From positions 4,389,501 to 4,453,500 of the forward strand of contig NZ_CP023407.1 in NCBI RefSeq assembly GCF_003665435.1: DNA of 64,000 nucleotides. Reading direction: 5' to 3'. Shown piece after piece: positions 35,894 through 43,925 of the stretch; position 1 is the stretch's first letter; every line of letters starts with the position of its first letter. Below the pieces are notes generated by a model. That model saw only the letters and a program-made list of their open reading frames with translations. It was not told where the DNA came from and ran no database searches. The position numbers were made by a program, and so were the translations under genes. Source of the DNA: Streptomyces fungicidicus (lineage in GTDB: Bacteria; Actinomycetota; Actinomycetes; Streptomycetales; Streptomycetaceae).

Positions 35894-36586
35894 ATGGGTG
35901 CCGTGAAGACGAAGCGGATGCCGCGTGCGGTCCGCGAACAGCAGATGCTGGACGCCGCCGTACGGACCTTCGGGCAGCGGGGGTACATGGCCGCGTCGAT
36001 GGACGAGATCGCCGAACTGGCGGGCGTGTCCAAGCCGTTGGTGTACCTGTACCTGAACTCCAAGGAGGACCTGTTCACCGCGTGCATCCGGCGCGAGGCC
36101 AAGGCGCTCACCGAGGCGGTGCGCGCCGGGACGCGGCCGGGGCTGCCGGCCGACCGGCAGCTCTGGTCGGGTCTGACGGCGTTCTTCACGCACACCGCCC
36201 GGTACCCCGACGGCTGGGCCGTGCTGCATCTCCAGGCCCGCACCCACGGTGAGGTCTTCGCCGCCGAGGCCGCCGCGATGCGCGAGGAGATCGTGGCGTT
36301 CGTGACGCAGCTCATCCTCGCCGCCGCCCGCGACGCCCACCGCGACCCCGATCTGCCCGAGCGGGAGGTGGCCGGGCTGGCGGAGGCGCTGGTCGGCGCC
36401 GCCGAGTCGCTCGCGGACTGGGCCAACGCCACCTCCGGCGTCACGGCCCGGCAGTCGGCGGCGACCCTGATGAACTTCGCCTGGGCGGGGCTGGGCGACC
36501 TGATGGCGGGGCGTCGCTGGAGCCCGCCCGACGACGACGGCGGGGCCGCCGGGGCTCAGGCCGGGGCGACCTCGCCGGCCACGTGA
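35894..36586 (+). CDS. TetR family regulator, probable repressor of the fatty-acid divergon
   Basis: A 230-residue TetR-type repressor. The helix-turn-helix (QMLDAAVRTFGQRGYMAAS ... GVSKPLVYLYLNSKEDLF) is at about residues 15-65, and a large C-terminal ligand domain follows. TACGCT at 35881-35886 is seven bases before the ATG with no ribosome site, again suggesting a leaderless mRNA. The 3' end overlaps the convergent MaoC gene by 31 bases. TetR genes often sit beside mycobacterial htdX-fabG4-fadA2 loci, so it is a good candidate to bind the TTAC palindromes at 38817-38845. Confidence 0.88.
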   Translation: MGAVKTKRMPRAVREQQMLDAAVRTFGQRGYMAASMDEIAELAGVSKPLVYLYLNSKEDLFTACIRREAKALTEAVRAGTRPGLPADRQLWSGLTAFFTHTARYPDGWAVLHLQARTHGEVFAAEAAAMREEIVAFVTQLILAAARDAHRDPDLPEREVAGLAEALVGAAESLADWANATSGVTARQSAATLMNFAWAGLGDLMAGRRWSPPDDDGGAAGAQAGATSPAT

Positions 36587-37437
36587 ACCCGGCCGCCCTC
36601 GCCGCGTAGTGCGAAGCGGCCGCCCGCTGCCGCGTAGGTCACGGTGCCCGGCAGCAGCACCGGGGCCCGGAAGTCGGCCCTGACACGTGTCGCGTCCGGG
36701 GTGCCGTGTGCGGCGAGGCAGCGGGCCACGGTCCACATGCCGTGGGCGATGGCGCGGGGGAAGCCGAAGAGGCGGGCGGTGAGCGGGTACAGGTGGATCG
36801 GGTTGCGGTCGCCGGAGGCGGCGGCGTAGCGCCGTCCGACGTCCCCGGCCGGCCGCCACTCCTCCACGGCGGGCAGCGGCGCGTCCCGCTCCTTCTTCTT
36901 CTTCTCCTCTTCCTGGCGCCCGGCGTCCGCCGTCCGGTGCCGGGCCAGGTAGGTGCTCCGTGACTCCCACACGATGTCCCCGCCGTCCCGCAGCTCGGTG
37001 ACCACGGTGGCCTCCGTGCCGCGCCGGTGCGGGGCCAGCCCGTCGACGTACACGGTCAGTTCGTAGTCGCCGGCGGGAGGGGTCGCCCGGTGCCGGGTGA
37101 TCCGTATCGACGTGTGGACGAGGCCCAGCAGCGGGAGCGGGAAGCCGGGCGCGCTCATCAGCCGCATGGCGAGCGGGAAGCCCAGCACATGCGGGTACGT
37201 CACCGGCAGCGCGTCCTCGCCGGTCGGGAAGCCGCACACCCGCTCGTAGGCGGCGAGCCGGGCGGTGTCGACGCGCGGAGCGGGCAGCACCAGCCGGGTG
37301 CCGGGGCTGTCGGCGTCGGGACGCGGGCGCTTGAGGGGGGACAGCAGGGCGCCGCGCGCGAGGAGCGGCGTGAGGGCGGGGGAGGCGGCGAGCCGGACCT
37401 CGGCCGAGGGGGCGGGGGCGGACGTCATGGCGTTCAC
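36556..37437 (-). CDS. MaoC-like 3-hydroxyacyl dehydratase (HtdX-type)
   Basis: A 293-residue double hot-dog protein. The R-hydratase motif is in the C-terminal half: YAAASGDRNPIHLYPLTARL (A-S-G-D-x-N-P-I-H), followed by HGMWTVARC. It should interconvert 3-hydroxyacyl and trans-2-enoyl thioesters. An unusual run of Glu/Lys (EEEKKKKERD) interrupts the linker between the two hot-dog halves. GTG 37437 overlaps the stop of the fabG gene. Together with FabG and the divergent thiolase it matches the gene order htdX-fabG4-fadA2 of mycobacteria. Confidence 0.88.
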   Translation of the reverse strand: MNAMTSAPAPSAEVRLAASPALTPLLARGALLSPLKRPRPDADSPGTRLVLPAPRVDTARLAAYERVCGFPTGEDALPVTYPHVLGFPLAMRLMSAPGFPLPLLGLVHTSIRITRHRATPPAGDYELTVYVDGLAPHRRGTEATVVTELRDGGDIVWESRSTYLARHRTADAGRQEEEKKKKERDAPLPAVEEWRPAGDVGRRYAAASGDRNPIHLYPLTARLFGFPRAIAHGMWTVARCLAAHGTPDATRVRADFRAPVLLPGTVTYAAAGGRFALRGEGGRVHVAGEVAPA

Positions 37438-38741
37438 GCTCCCAGCAGGCTCTGGCCGCAGACCCGTACGACCTGGCCGTTCACCGCGCCCGACGCCGGG
37501 TGGGCCAGCCAGGCGGTGGTCTCGGCGACGTCGGCCGGGAGGCCGCCCTGCGCGAGGGAGTTCATCCGGCGGCCCGCCTCCCGGATGAACAGCGGCACGG
37601 CCGCCGTCATCCTGGTCTCGATGAACCCGGGCGCCACGGCGTTCACCGTCACCCCGTGCCCGGCGAACGCGTGCGGCGCGAGGGTGCGGACCAGTCCGGT
37701 GATTCCGGCCTTGCTGGCCCCGTAGTTGGTCTGGCCGGCGTTCCCTGCGATGCCCGCGATGGACGCCGTGGCGACGATCCGTCCGCCCCGCTTGAGGGTT
37801 CCGGCGGCGAGCAGCGCGTCGGTGGTGCGCAGCACGCTCGCCAGGTTCACCTCCAGCACCGGGTTCCAGCGCTCGGCCGGCATGTTGACCAGCCGCCGGT
37901 CACGGGTGATGCCCGCGTTGTGCACGAGCACGTCGAGGCCGTCGGGGAGCGCCTCGGCGATCCGGGCGCCCGCGTCGGCGGCGGTGATGTCGAGGGGGAG
38001 CGCGGTCCCGCCGAGCCGCTCGGCCACGCGCCGCGCGTCCTGTTCCGCCTGCGGCACGTCGAGGACGACCACCTTGGCGCCGTCCCGGGCCAGGGTCTCG
38101 GCGACCGCCTCCCCGATGCCCCGTGCCGCGCCGGTCACCAGGGCGGTGCGGCCGGCGAGGGGGCGGTCCACGTCGTGGGGCGCGGCGGACTCGTGCGCGC
38201 CGGTGCCGATCACCTGGCCGCTGACGTAGGCCGACTTGGGGGAGAGCAGGAAGCGGAGGGTCGACTCGGCCGCGGCGGCGTCGGTGAGACGGACCAGGTT
38301 CACGGTGATGCCCCGGCCGGTCTCCTTTCCGAGGGAGCGGGTGAAGCCCTCCAACGCCTGCTGGGCGGCGGCCTGATGGTGGTCGGCGGGGTCGAGCGGG
38401 GCGCCGAGCACCACGATCCGGCCGCTCGCGGCGACCGACCGTACGACGGGATGCAGCGCGGCGTGCACCTCCGTGAGCCCTTCGACGTCCCGGACGCCGC
38501 TCGCGTCCAGGACGACGGCGGCGGGCCGGCCCGTGACGTCGTCCGTGTCGAGCCCGGTGCGGGCGAGGACGGGGGTGAGGTCGAGTCCGGACTTGCCGGC
38601 CGTGAGGTGGAGGAGGCCGCCGTCGAGGTCCGGCCGGCGCGGTGACCAGCGGTGCAGCGGTGCGGGCTGGGGGAGGCCCAGGCGGCGCGTCAGGAAGCGG
38701 CCGGGCGCGGTGCCGGTGAAGCTCAGATAGCGGTCGGCCAT
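37434..38741 (-). CDS. fabG: 3-oxoacyl-ACP/CoA reductase, high-molecular-weight FabG (FabG4-like)
   Basis: A 435-residue protein, nearly twice the length of ordinary FabG, as in mycobacterial FabG4. The N-terminal half (about 1-210) is a flavodoxin-like, degenerate Rossmann domain. The C-terminal half is a normal SDR with the nucleotide-binding TGAARGIGEA, NAGITRD, the catalytic Ser in ATASIAGIAG, and YGASK (Tyr/Lys pair). It reduces 3-oxoacyl thioesters, probably CoA-linked. It is co-transcribed with the MaoC gene (4-base overlap) and divergent from the thiolase. Confidence 0.92.
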   Translation of the reverse strand: MADRYLSFTGTAPGRFLTRRLGLPQPAPLHRWSPRRPDLDGGLLHLTAGKSGLDLTPVLARTGLDTDDVTGRPAAVVLDASGVRDVEGLTEVHAALHPVVRSVAASGRIVVLGAPLDPADHHQAAAQQALEGFTRSLGKETGRGITVNLVRLTDAAAAESTLRFLLSPKSAYVSGQVIGTGAHESAAPHDVDRPLAGRTALVTGAARGIGEAVAETLARDGAKVVVLDVPQAEQDARRVAERLGGTALPLDITAADAGARIAEALPDGLDVLVHNAGITRDRRLVNMPAERWNPVLEVNLASVLRTTDALLAAGTLKRGGRIVATASIAGIAGNAGQTNYGASKAGITGLVRTLAPHAFAGHGVTVNAVAPGFIETRMTAAVPLFIREAGRRMNSLAQGGLPADVAETTAWLAHPASGAVNGQVVRVCGQSLLGA

Positions 38742-38816
38742 GGGGGACTCCCAGCGGGTGTGAAGGGCTCGCGCTGCGCGCGGGCACGGTGCTTGCCCCA
38801 GTGCCCGCCCCAGTGC

Positions 38817-38845
38817 TTACTCTGGAGTAAGGTTACCGGAGGTAA
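38817..38845. promoter_or_regulatory. Tandem palindromic operators in the fabG/thiolase divergent promoter
   Basis: TTACTCTGGAGTAA (38817-38830; perfect TTACTC/GAGTAA arms) is followed two bases later by TTACCGGAGGTAA (38833-38845; perfect TTACC/GGTAA arms). They occupy the centre of the 133-base divergent spacer, just before a possible -10 GACTAT (38846-38851) for the thiolase. They are typical TetR-type operators; the TetR at 35894 is the likely ligand. Confidence 0.7.
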
Positions 38846-38874
38846 GACTATGTCACGGTGAGGAGCAGGTCGAG

Positions 38875-40161
38875 ATGAGCACCCTGAAGCCGGCCGCCGT
38901 CCGGCGCGTCGCGGTCATCGGCGGCAGCCGGATCCCCTTCGCCCGCTCCGACGGCCCCTACGCCACCGCCTCCAACCAGGAGATGCTCGGCGCCGCGCTG
39001 GACGGCCTGGTCGAGCGGTACGGACTCCACGCGCCGGGCGCGGTGGGGGAGTTCGTCGCCGGAGCGGTCCTCAAGCACAGCCGCGACTTCAACCTGGCCC
39101 GCGAGACGGTCCTCGGGTCACGGCTCGACGCCCGCACCCCGGCCTACGACATCCAGCAGGCCTGCGGCACCGGACTCCAGGCCGTCGTCGCCGCCGCCAA
39201 CAAGATCGCCCTCGGCCAGACCGAGTCCGCGGTCGCGGGCGGCGCCGACACCGCGAGCGACGCGCCCCTCGGCGTCAACGACGGCCTGCGCAAGGTGCTG
39301 CTGGAGGCACGGCGCGCGAAGTCGCCGGGCGCCCGCCTCAGGGCGCTGGCGAAGGTGCGCCCCGGCCACCTCGTCCCCGACATCCCGCGCAACGCCGAGC
39401 CGCGCACCGGCCTGTCCATGGGCGAGCACGCCGCGGTCACCGCCCGCGCCTGGGGCGTCACCCGCGAGGCCCAGGACGAACTGGCGGCGGCCAGCCACCA
39501 GCGGCTGGCGGCGGCGTACGAACGCGGCCTGTTCCAGGACCTGGTGGTGCCCTTCCGCGGCCTGGCCCGCGACCAGAACCTGCGGCCGGGCTCGAGCACG
39601 GAGAAACTCGCCGCGCTGAAGCCCGTGTTCGGACTCGACCTTCCCGAACCCACCATGACCGCGGGGAATTCGACCCCGCTCACGGACGGCGCGGCGCTGG
39701 TGCTGCTGGCGAGCGAGGAGTGGGCGGCGGAGCGGGGCCTGGAGCCGCTGGCCTATCTGAGCGCGTACGAGACGGCCGCCGTGGACTTCGTGCACGGCGA
39801 CGTCGCCGACGGCGAGGACGGCCTGCTCATGGCACCCGCGTACGCGGTCCCGCGGATGCTGGAGCGCGCCGGACTGGGCATGGCGGACTTCGACCTGATC
39901 GAGGTCCACGAGGCGTTCGCCTCCCAGGTGCTGGCCACGCTGGCCGCCTGGGAGAAGCGGGGCCTGGCCCCCGTCGACCGGTCCCGGCTCAACGTGGCGG
40001 GCTCCTCCCTGGCCACCGGCCACCCCTTCGCCGCCACGGGCGCCCGCATCGTGGCGACCCTGGCGAAGCTCCTCGCCGAACGGGACGCGCCGGGACGCGG
40101 ACTGATCTCGGTCTGCGCGGCGGGCGGGCAGGGCGTGACCGCGGTCCTGGAACGCCCGTGA
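38875..40161 (+). CDS. Acetyl-CoA C-acyltransferase (thiolase, FadA2-like)
   Basis: A 428-residue thiolase. The nucleophilic cysteine is in QQACGTGLQA (about Cys97). The late catalytic residues are GHPFAATGAR (His) and CAAGGQG (Cys), and EVHEAFASQ carries the NEAF-like motif. It cleaves or forms 3-oxoacyl-CoA. With FabG and the MaoC protein this gives three steps of a beta-oxidation or elongation cycle. GGTGAGGAGCAG precedes the ATG. It is transcribed divergently from fabG across the operators at 38817-38845. Confidence 0.93.
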   Translation: MSTLKPAAVRRVAVIGGSRIPFARSDGPYATASNQEMLGAALDGLVERYGLHAPGAVGEFVAGAVLKHSRDFNLARETVLGSRLDARTPAYDIQQACGTGLQAVVAAANKIALGQTESAVAGGADTASDAPLGVNDGLRKVLLEARRAKSPGARLRALAKVRPGHLVPDIPRNAEPRTGLSMGEHAAVTARAWGVTREAQDELAAASHQRLAAAYERGLFQDLVVPFRGLARDQNLRPGSSTEKLAALKPVFGLDLPEPTMTAGNSTPLTDGAALVLLASEEWAAERGLEPLAYLSAYETAAVDFVHGDVADGEDGLLMAPAYAVPRMLERAGLGMADFDLIEVHEAFASQVLATLAAWEKRGLAPVDRSRLNVAGSSLATGHPFAATGARIVATLAKLLAERDAPGRGLISVCAAGGQGVTAVLERP

Positions 40162-40398
40162 AGGACATGGGCGTTCCGCAGGGCCCGCGTGAGCGCTCCT
40201 CACGCGATTCTTGATATTGCACACGCCCGGCCCGGGACCCTCCCCGGACCCGCACACGCCTTCCACGCCGGAGCCGTACGATCCCCGCACCGACCGGTGA
40301 CGCCACTGTCCCGGCGAGCCACCGGTGAGCGCCTCGGCTGCGAGGCACGTACGTCGTGGCATTCAGCAGTTCCACTGCACCGCCCCAGGAGCCGCCCC

Positions 40399-42339
40399 GT
40401 GTCCACCGACTATTCCGCCGCGTATTCCTCCGCTCTCGACGACGAGGTCTACGGAGCGCCCCTCCTGGTCGAGCCCGGGATCCGGCGGCTGGACGGCGTC
40501 GTACGGGAGGCGTCCGTACCGCCGTTCGCCAGGCCGGTGCGGCACGGCTCACTGGCCGACCTGCCGTTCGAGAACGCGAGCACGGCGCCGGACGCGGTGG
40601 TCCTCAGCCGTAGGACGGCCGACGGCAGCTGGCGGGACGTGACGGCCGCCGGGTTCGCCGCCGAGGTGCTGGCCGTCGCCAAGGGGCTGATCTCCGAGGG
40701 CCTGACGCCGGGCGACCGGATCGCCGTCATGGCCCGCACGGTCTACGAGTGGACGGTGCTCGACTTCGCCGCCTGGGCGGCCGGACTGGTCACCGTCCCC
40801 GTCTACCCGACCTCCTCCGTCTTCCAGGCCCGCTGGATCCTGCACGACTCCGGCGCGGTCGCCCTGGTCACGGAGACCGCGGGACAGGCCGCCGCCCTCG
40901 GCCCCGAGTTCCCGCACCTCCCCGACCTGCGGCGGGTCTGGACCGTCGAGAAGGGCCACGTGGAGGCGCTCGCCGAGGCCGGCGCGCACGTCCCGGACCA
41001 GGAGGTGGAGGTACGCCGGGGCGTCCTCGGCCCCGACACCCTCGCCACCCTCGTCTACACCTCGGGCACCACCGGCCGGCCCAAGGGATGCGCGCTCAGC
41101 CACGGCAACTTCTTCGCCGAGGTGGACAACGCGATCGAGCTGCTCTACCCGATCTTCAAGGCCCGGACCAGCGAGGAGGCCTCCGTCCTCCTCTTCCTGC
41201 CCATGTCCCACGTCTTCGGCCGGATGGTCGCCGTCGCCTGCGTGCGCGCCCGGGTGCGCCTCGGGCACGCGCCCAGCCTGGCGGCCGAGGACCTGCTGCC
41301 CGACCTGGCGAGCTTCCGGCCCACCTGCCTGCTCACCATCCCGTACATGCTGGAGAAGGTCTTCAACACCGCCCGCGCGAAGGCGGAGGAGGGCGGACGG
41401 GTGTCCACCTTCGACCGCGCGGCGTCCGTGGCCCGCCGCTACGGCGAGGCCGTCGAGGCCCGCCAGACCGGCGCGGGCTCCGGCCCCTCGCGCGCCCTGA
41501 AGACCTCCCGCGCCTTCTACGACCCGCTGGTCTACCGCAAGCTCCGCAACGCCATGGGCGGCAGGGTCAAGTACGCCATCTGCGGCGGCTCCCCGCTGGG
41601 CCGCCGCCTCGCCTCGTTCTACGCCGGCGCCGGAATCGAGATCTTCGAGGGCTACGGCCTGACGGAGACCACCGGCGCCTCCACGGTCACGCCCCCGCTC
41701 AAGCCCCGGCTCGGCACGGTCGGCTGGCCGCTGCCGGGGACGCGGATCCGCATCGCGGCGGACGGCGAGGTCCTGGTCGGCGGAGAGCACGTGCTGCGCG
41801 GCTACTGGGACCCCCAGGCGGGCGGGGTGGTCCCCGCGGCCCCCGACGGCTGGCTCGCCACCGGCGACATCGGCGAACTGGACGGCGAGGGCTATCTGAC
41901 CATCACGGGCCGCAAGAAGGAGCTGATCATCACCTCGGGCGGCAAGAGCGTCGCCCCGGCCCCGCTGGAGAACTGGCTCCGCTCCCACCCGCTGATCTCC
42001 CAGGTCATGGTCCTGGGCGACGACCGCCCCTACGTCTCCGCCCTGATCACCCTCGACCCCGCCGGGATCACCCACTGGCGCCGCATGAACCGCAAGCACC
42101 CGGTACCGCCGGAACTCGTGGCCGACGACGAGGAGCTGCGCATGATCCTGCAGCGCGCCATCGACGAGGCGAACAAGGTGCTCTCCCGCCCGGAGTCGAT
42201 CCGCCGGTTCACGATCCTTCCCGGTGACTTCACGGAGGAGGCCGGCCATCTGACCCCGTCGATGAAGCTGCGCCGGGAGGCGATACTGCGGGACTTCGCG
42301 GAAGAGGTGGAGGGGCTGTACGGGGAATATTCGCACTGA
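40399..42339 (+). CDS. Long-chain acyl-CoA synthetase (AMP-forming)
   Basis: A 646-residue ANL-superfamily ligase. The ATP-binding P-loop YTSGTTGRPKG is followed by EGYGLTETTGAST (A5), GWLATGDIGELD (A7/A8) and GRKKELIITSGGKSVAP with the hinge and catalytic Lys region. It activates fatty acids to acyl-CoA, fitting the adjacent thiolase and FabG/MaoC genes. GTG 40399 was chosen because AGGAG lies eight bases before it; an upstream in-frame ATG at 40189 would add 70 residues of shadow-like sequence. The 237 bases before it (40162-40398) hold no other gene. Confidence 0.92.
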   Translation: MSTDYSAAYSSALDDEVYGAPLLVEPGIRRLDGVVREASVPPFARPVRHGSLADLPFENASTAPDAVVLSRRTADGSWRDVTAAGFAAEVLAVAKGLISEGLTPGDRIAVMARTVYEWTVLDFAAWAAGLVTVPVYPTSSVFQARWILHDSGAVALVTETAGQAAALGPEFPHLPDLRRVWTVEKGHVEALAEAGAHVPDQEVEVRRGVLGPDTLATLVYTSGTTGRPKGCALSHGNFFAEVDNAIELLYPIFKARTSEEASVLLFLPMSHVFGRMVAVACVRARVRLGHAPSLAAEDLLPDLASFRPTCLLTIPYMLEKVFNTARAKAEEGGRVSTFDRAASVARRYGEAVEARQTGAGSGPSRALKTSRAFYDPLVYRKLRNAMGGRVKYAICGGSPLGRRLASFYAGAGIEIFEGYGLTETTGASTVTPPLKPRLGTVGWPLPGTRIRIAADGEVLVGGEHVLRGYWDPQAGGVVPAAPDGWLATGDIGELDGEGYLTITGRKKELIITSGGKSVAPAPLENWLRSHPLISQVMVLGDDRPYVSALITLDPAGITHWRRMNRKHPVPPELVADDEELRMILQRAIDEANKVLSRPESIRRFTILPGDFTEEAGHLTPSMKLRREAILRDFAEEVEGLYGEYSH

Positions 42340-42386
42340 TCGTGCGATGCGTATGAGAGGGATTTCCCGGGTATTCCCGGGACATT

Positions 42387-42416
42387 CCCCGGATATTCAC
42401 CCGTGAATGTCCGGGG
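42387..42416 (+). terminator. Terminator after the acyl-CoA synthetase
   Basis: CCCCGGATATTCA (42387-42399) and TGAATGTCCGGGG (42404-42416) form a 13-bp stem (one G-U pair) with a 4-base loop, followed by AAAG. Confidence 0.75.
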
Positions 42417-42422
42417 AAAGGC

Positions 42423-42455
42423 AGGAGCCCCGTCGCCTGACGGCGCGGGGCTCCT
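42423..42455 (-). terminator. Terminator after the cold-shock gene
   Basis: AGGAGCCCCG-T-CGCC (42423-42437) pairs with GGCGCGGGGCTCCT (42442-42455), with one bulged base and a TGAC loop. It lies 36 bases beyond the csp stop on the minus strand. Confidence 0.8.
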
Positions 42456-42490
42456 TGGGTACTGCTAGTCGTTCCCGGATCGGTGAGGAA

Positions 42491-42694
42491 TCAGACCGGG
42501 GTGACGTTCTCCGCCTGCGGGCCCTTCGGGCCCTGCGTGACGTCGAAGGACACCTGCTGGTTCTCCTCGAGGGAGCGGAAGCCGCTCGCGTTGATCGCGG
42601 AGTAGTGGACGAAGACGTCGGGGCCGCCGCCTTCCTGGGCGATGAAACCAAAGCCCTTTTCGGCGTTGAACCACTTCACGGTTCCGGTAGCCAT
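42491..42694 (-). CDS. Cold-shock protein (CspA family)
   Basis: A 67-residue single cold-shock domain. MATGTVKWFNAEKGFGFI contains RNP1 (KGFGFI), and DVFVHYSAI contains RNP2. It is an RNA/ssDNA-binding chaperone. ATG 42694 has AAGGAGGG upstream. The 308 bases between this gene and mqnA (42695-43002) are AT-rich near the csp side and hold no gene; they probably contain a long csp 5' leader and the mqnA promoter. Confidence 0.96.
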   Translation of the reverse strand: MATGTVKWFNAEKGFGFIAQEGGGPDVFVHYSAINASGFRSLEENQQVSFDVTQGPKGPQAENVTPV

Positions 42695-42990
42695 AAGCCC
42701 TCCTTGGGCCCAAAGGGTTGCCCTGCTCCAGAACCAGCAAGTGTGAAGACCAATTCCGCACAACTGCATACGTCTGAGAACGACGAGAGCCCGCGGTCAC
42801 ATGCTCCGCAGGCTCTGTACTGCAAGGGAAACCAAACTGCAACTTGCGAAGAGCCTAGCACGGGCGGGCCCGAATGCAATAGAGGTCAAGATCACGTCAC
42901 CCGAATGTTTCAACGCCCCGCCCGTCACGTGCCCCGTTCGAACAGACTGGCGACCAAGGGGGTGAAGGCCTCACCGCCCGGAACGGGGGC

Positions 42991-43002
42991 TAGCCTCACG
43001 AT
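42991..43002 (+). promoter_or_regulatory. -10 box of leaderless mqnA mRNA
   Basis: TAGCCT at 42991-42996, six bases, then GTG 43003. No ribosome site is present. Confidence 0.55.
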
Positions 43003-43851
43003 GTGGACAATCCTCGCACCCGGCCGCGCGTCGGCCACATCCAGTTCCTGAACTGCCTGCCCCTGTACTGGGGGCTCGCGAGAACGGGCACGCTCCTCGA
43101 CTTCGAGCTGACGAAGGACACCCCGGAGAAGCTCAGTGAGAAGCTGGTGCAGGGCGACCTCGACATCGGACCCATCACCCTCGTCGAGTTCCTCAAGCAC
43201 GCGGACCAGCTCGTCGCCTTCCCGGACATCGCCGTCGGCTGCGACGGCCCCGTGATGTCCTGCGTGATCGCCTCGCAGGTCCCGCTGGACCGGCTGGACG
43301 GAGCACGGGTCGCCCTCGGCTCGACGTCCCGCACCTCCGTACGCCTCGCCCAGCTCCTCCTCGCCGAGCGGTACGGCGTACGGCCCGACTACTACACCTG
43401 CCCGCCCGACCTGAGCCTGATGATGCAGGAGGCCGACGCGGCCGTCCTCATCGGCGACGCGGCCCTGCGCGCGAACATGGTCGACGGCCCCCGCTACGGC
43501 CTCGACGTGCACGACCTGGGCGCGCTGTGGAAGCAGTGGACCGGCCTGCCGTTCGTCTTCGCGGTGTGGGCGGTGCGCCGCGACTACCTGGAGCGCGAGC
43601 CCGTCATCACCCGCAAGGTGCACGAGGCCTTCCTCGCCTCCCGCAACCTCTCCCTGGAGGAGGTCGGCAAGGTCGCGGAGCAGGCGGCCCGCTGGGAGGC
43701 CTTCGACGAGGAGACCCTCGCCCAGTACTTCACCACCCTCGACTTCAGCTTCGGCGCGCCGCAGCTGGAGGCGGTCGCGGAGTTCGCCCGCCGGGTCGGG
43801 CCCACGACGGGCTTCCCGGCGGACGTGAAGGTCGATCTGCTGCGGCCCTGA
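43003..43851 (+). CDS. mqnA: Chorismate dehydratase MqnA
   Basis: A 282-residue periplasmic-binding-protein-like enzyme. It converts chorismate to 3-enolpyruvyl-benzoate, the first step of the futalosine pathway. Family segments: VGHIQFLNCLPLYWGL at the N-terminus, DIGPITLVEFL and ALGSTSRTSVRLAQLLL. It has no signal peptide, as expected for the cytosolic enzyme. It stands alone, 18 kb from mqnE, with its own promoter; this dispersed arrangement is normal in Streptomyces. The GTG is used directly after a -10 box. Confidence 0.95.
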   Translation: MDNPRTRPRVGHIQFLNCLPLYWGLARTGTLLDFELTKDTPEKLSEKLVQGDLDIGPITLVEFLKHADQLVAFPDIAVGCDGPVMSCVIASQVPLDRLDGARVALGSTSRTSVRLAQLLLAERYGVRPDYYTCPPDLSLMMQEADAAVLIGDAALRANMVDGPRYGLDVHDLGALWKQWTGLPFVFAVWAVRRDYLEREPVITRKVHEAFLASRNLSLEEVGKVAEQAARWEAFDEETLAQYFTTLDFSFGAPQLEAVAEFARRVGPTTGFPADVKVDLLRP

Positions 43852-43925
43852 GGACGCGGGCGGCCCGCCCACTACCCTGCTGGAAGGTTCCTGCCTACGG
43901 GCGTGACGGGGGAGGGGTGGGCGCC

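Noticed and set aside
42695..42769. 25-codon N-terminal extension of the cold-shock protein
   Set aside because: CspA-type proteins start at MATGTVKWF, and AAGGAGGG lies directly before ATG 42694.
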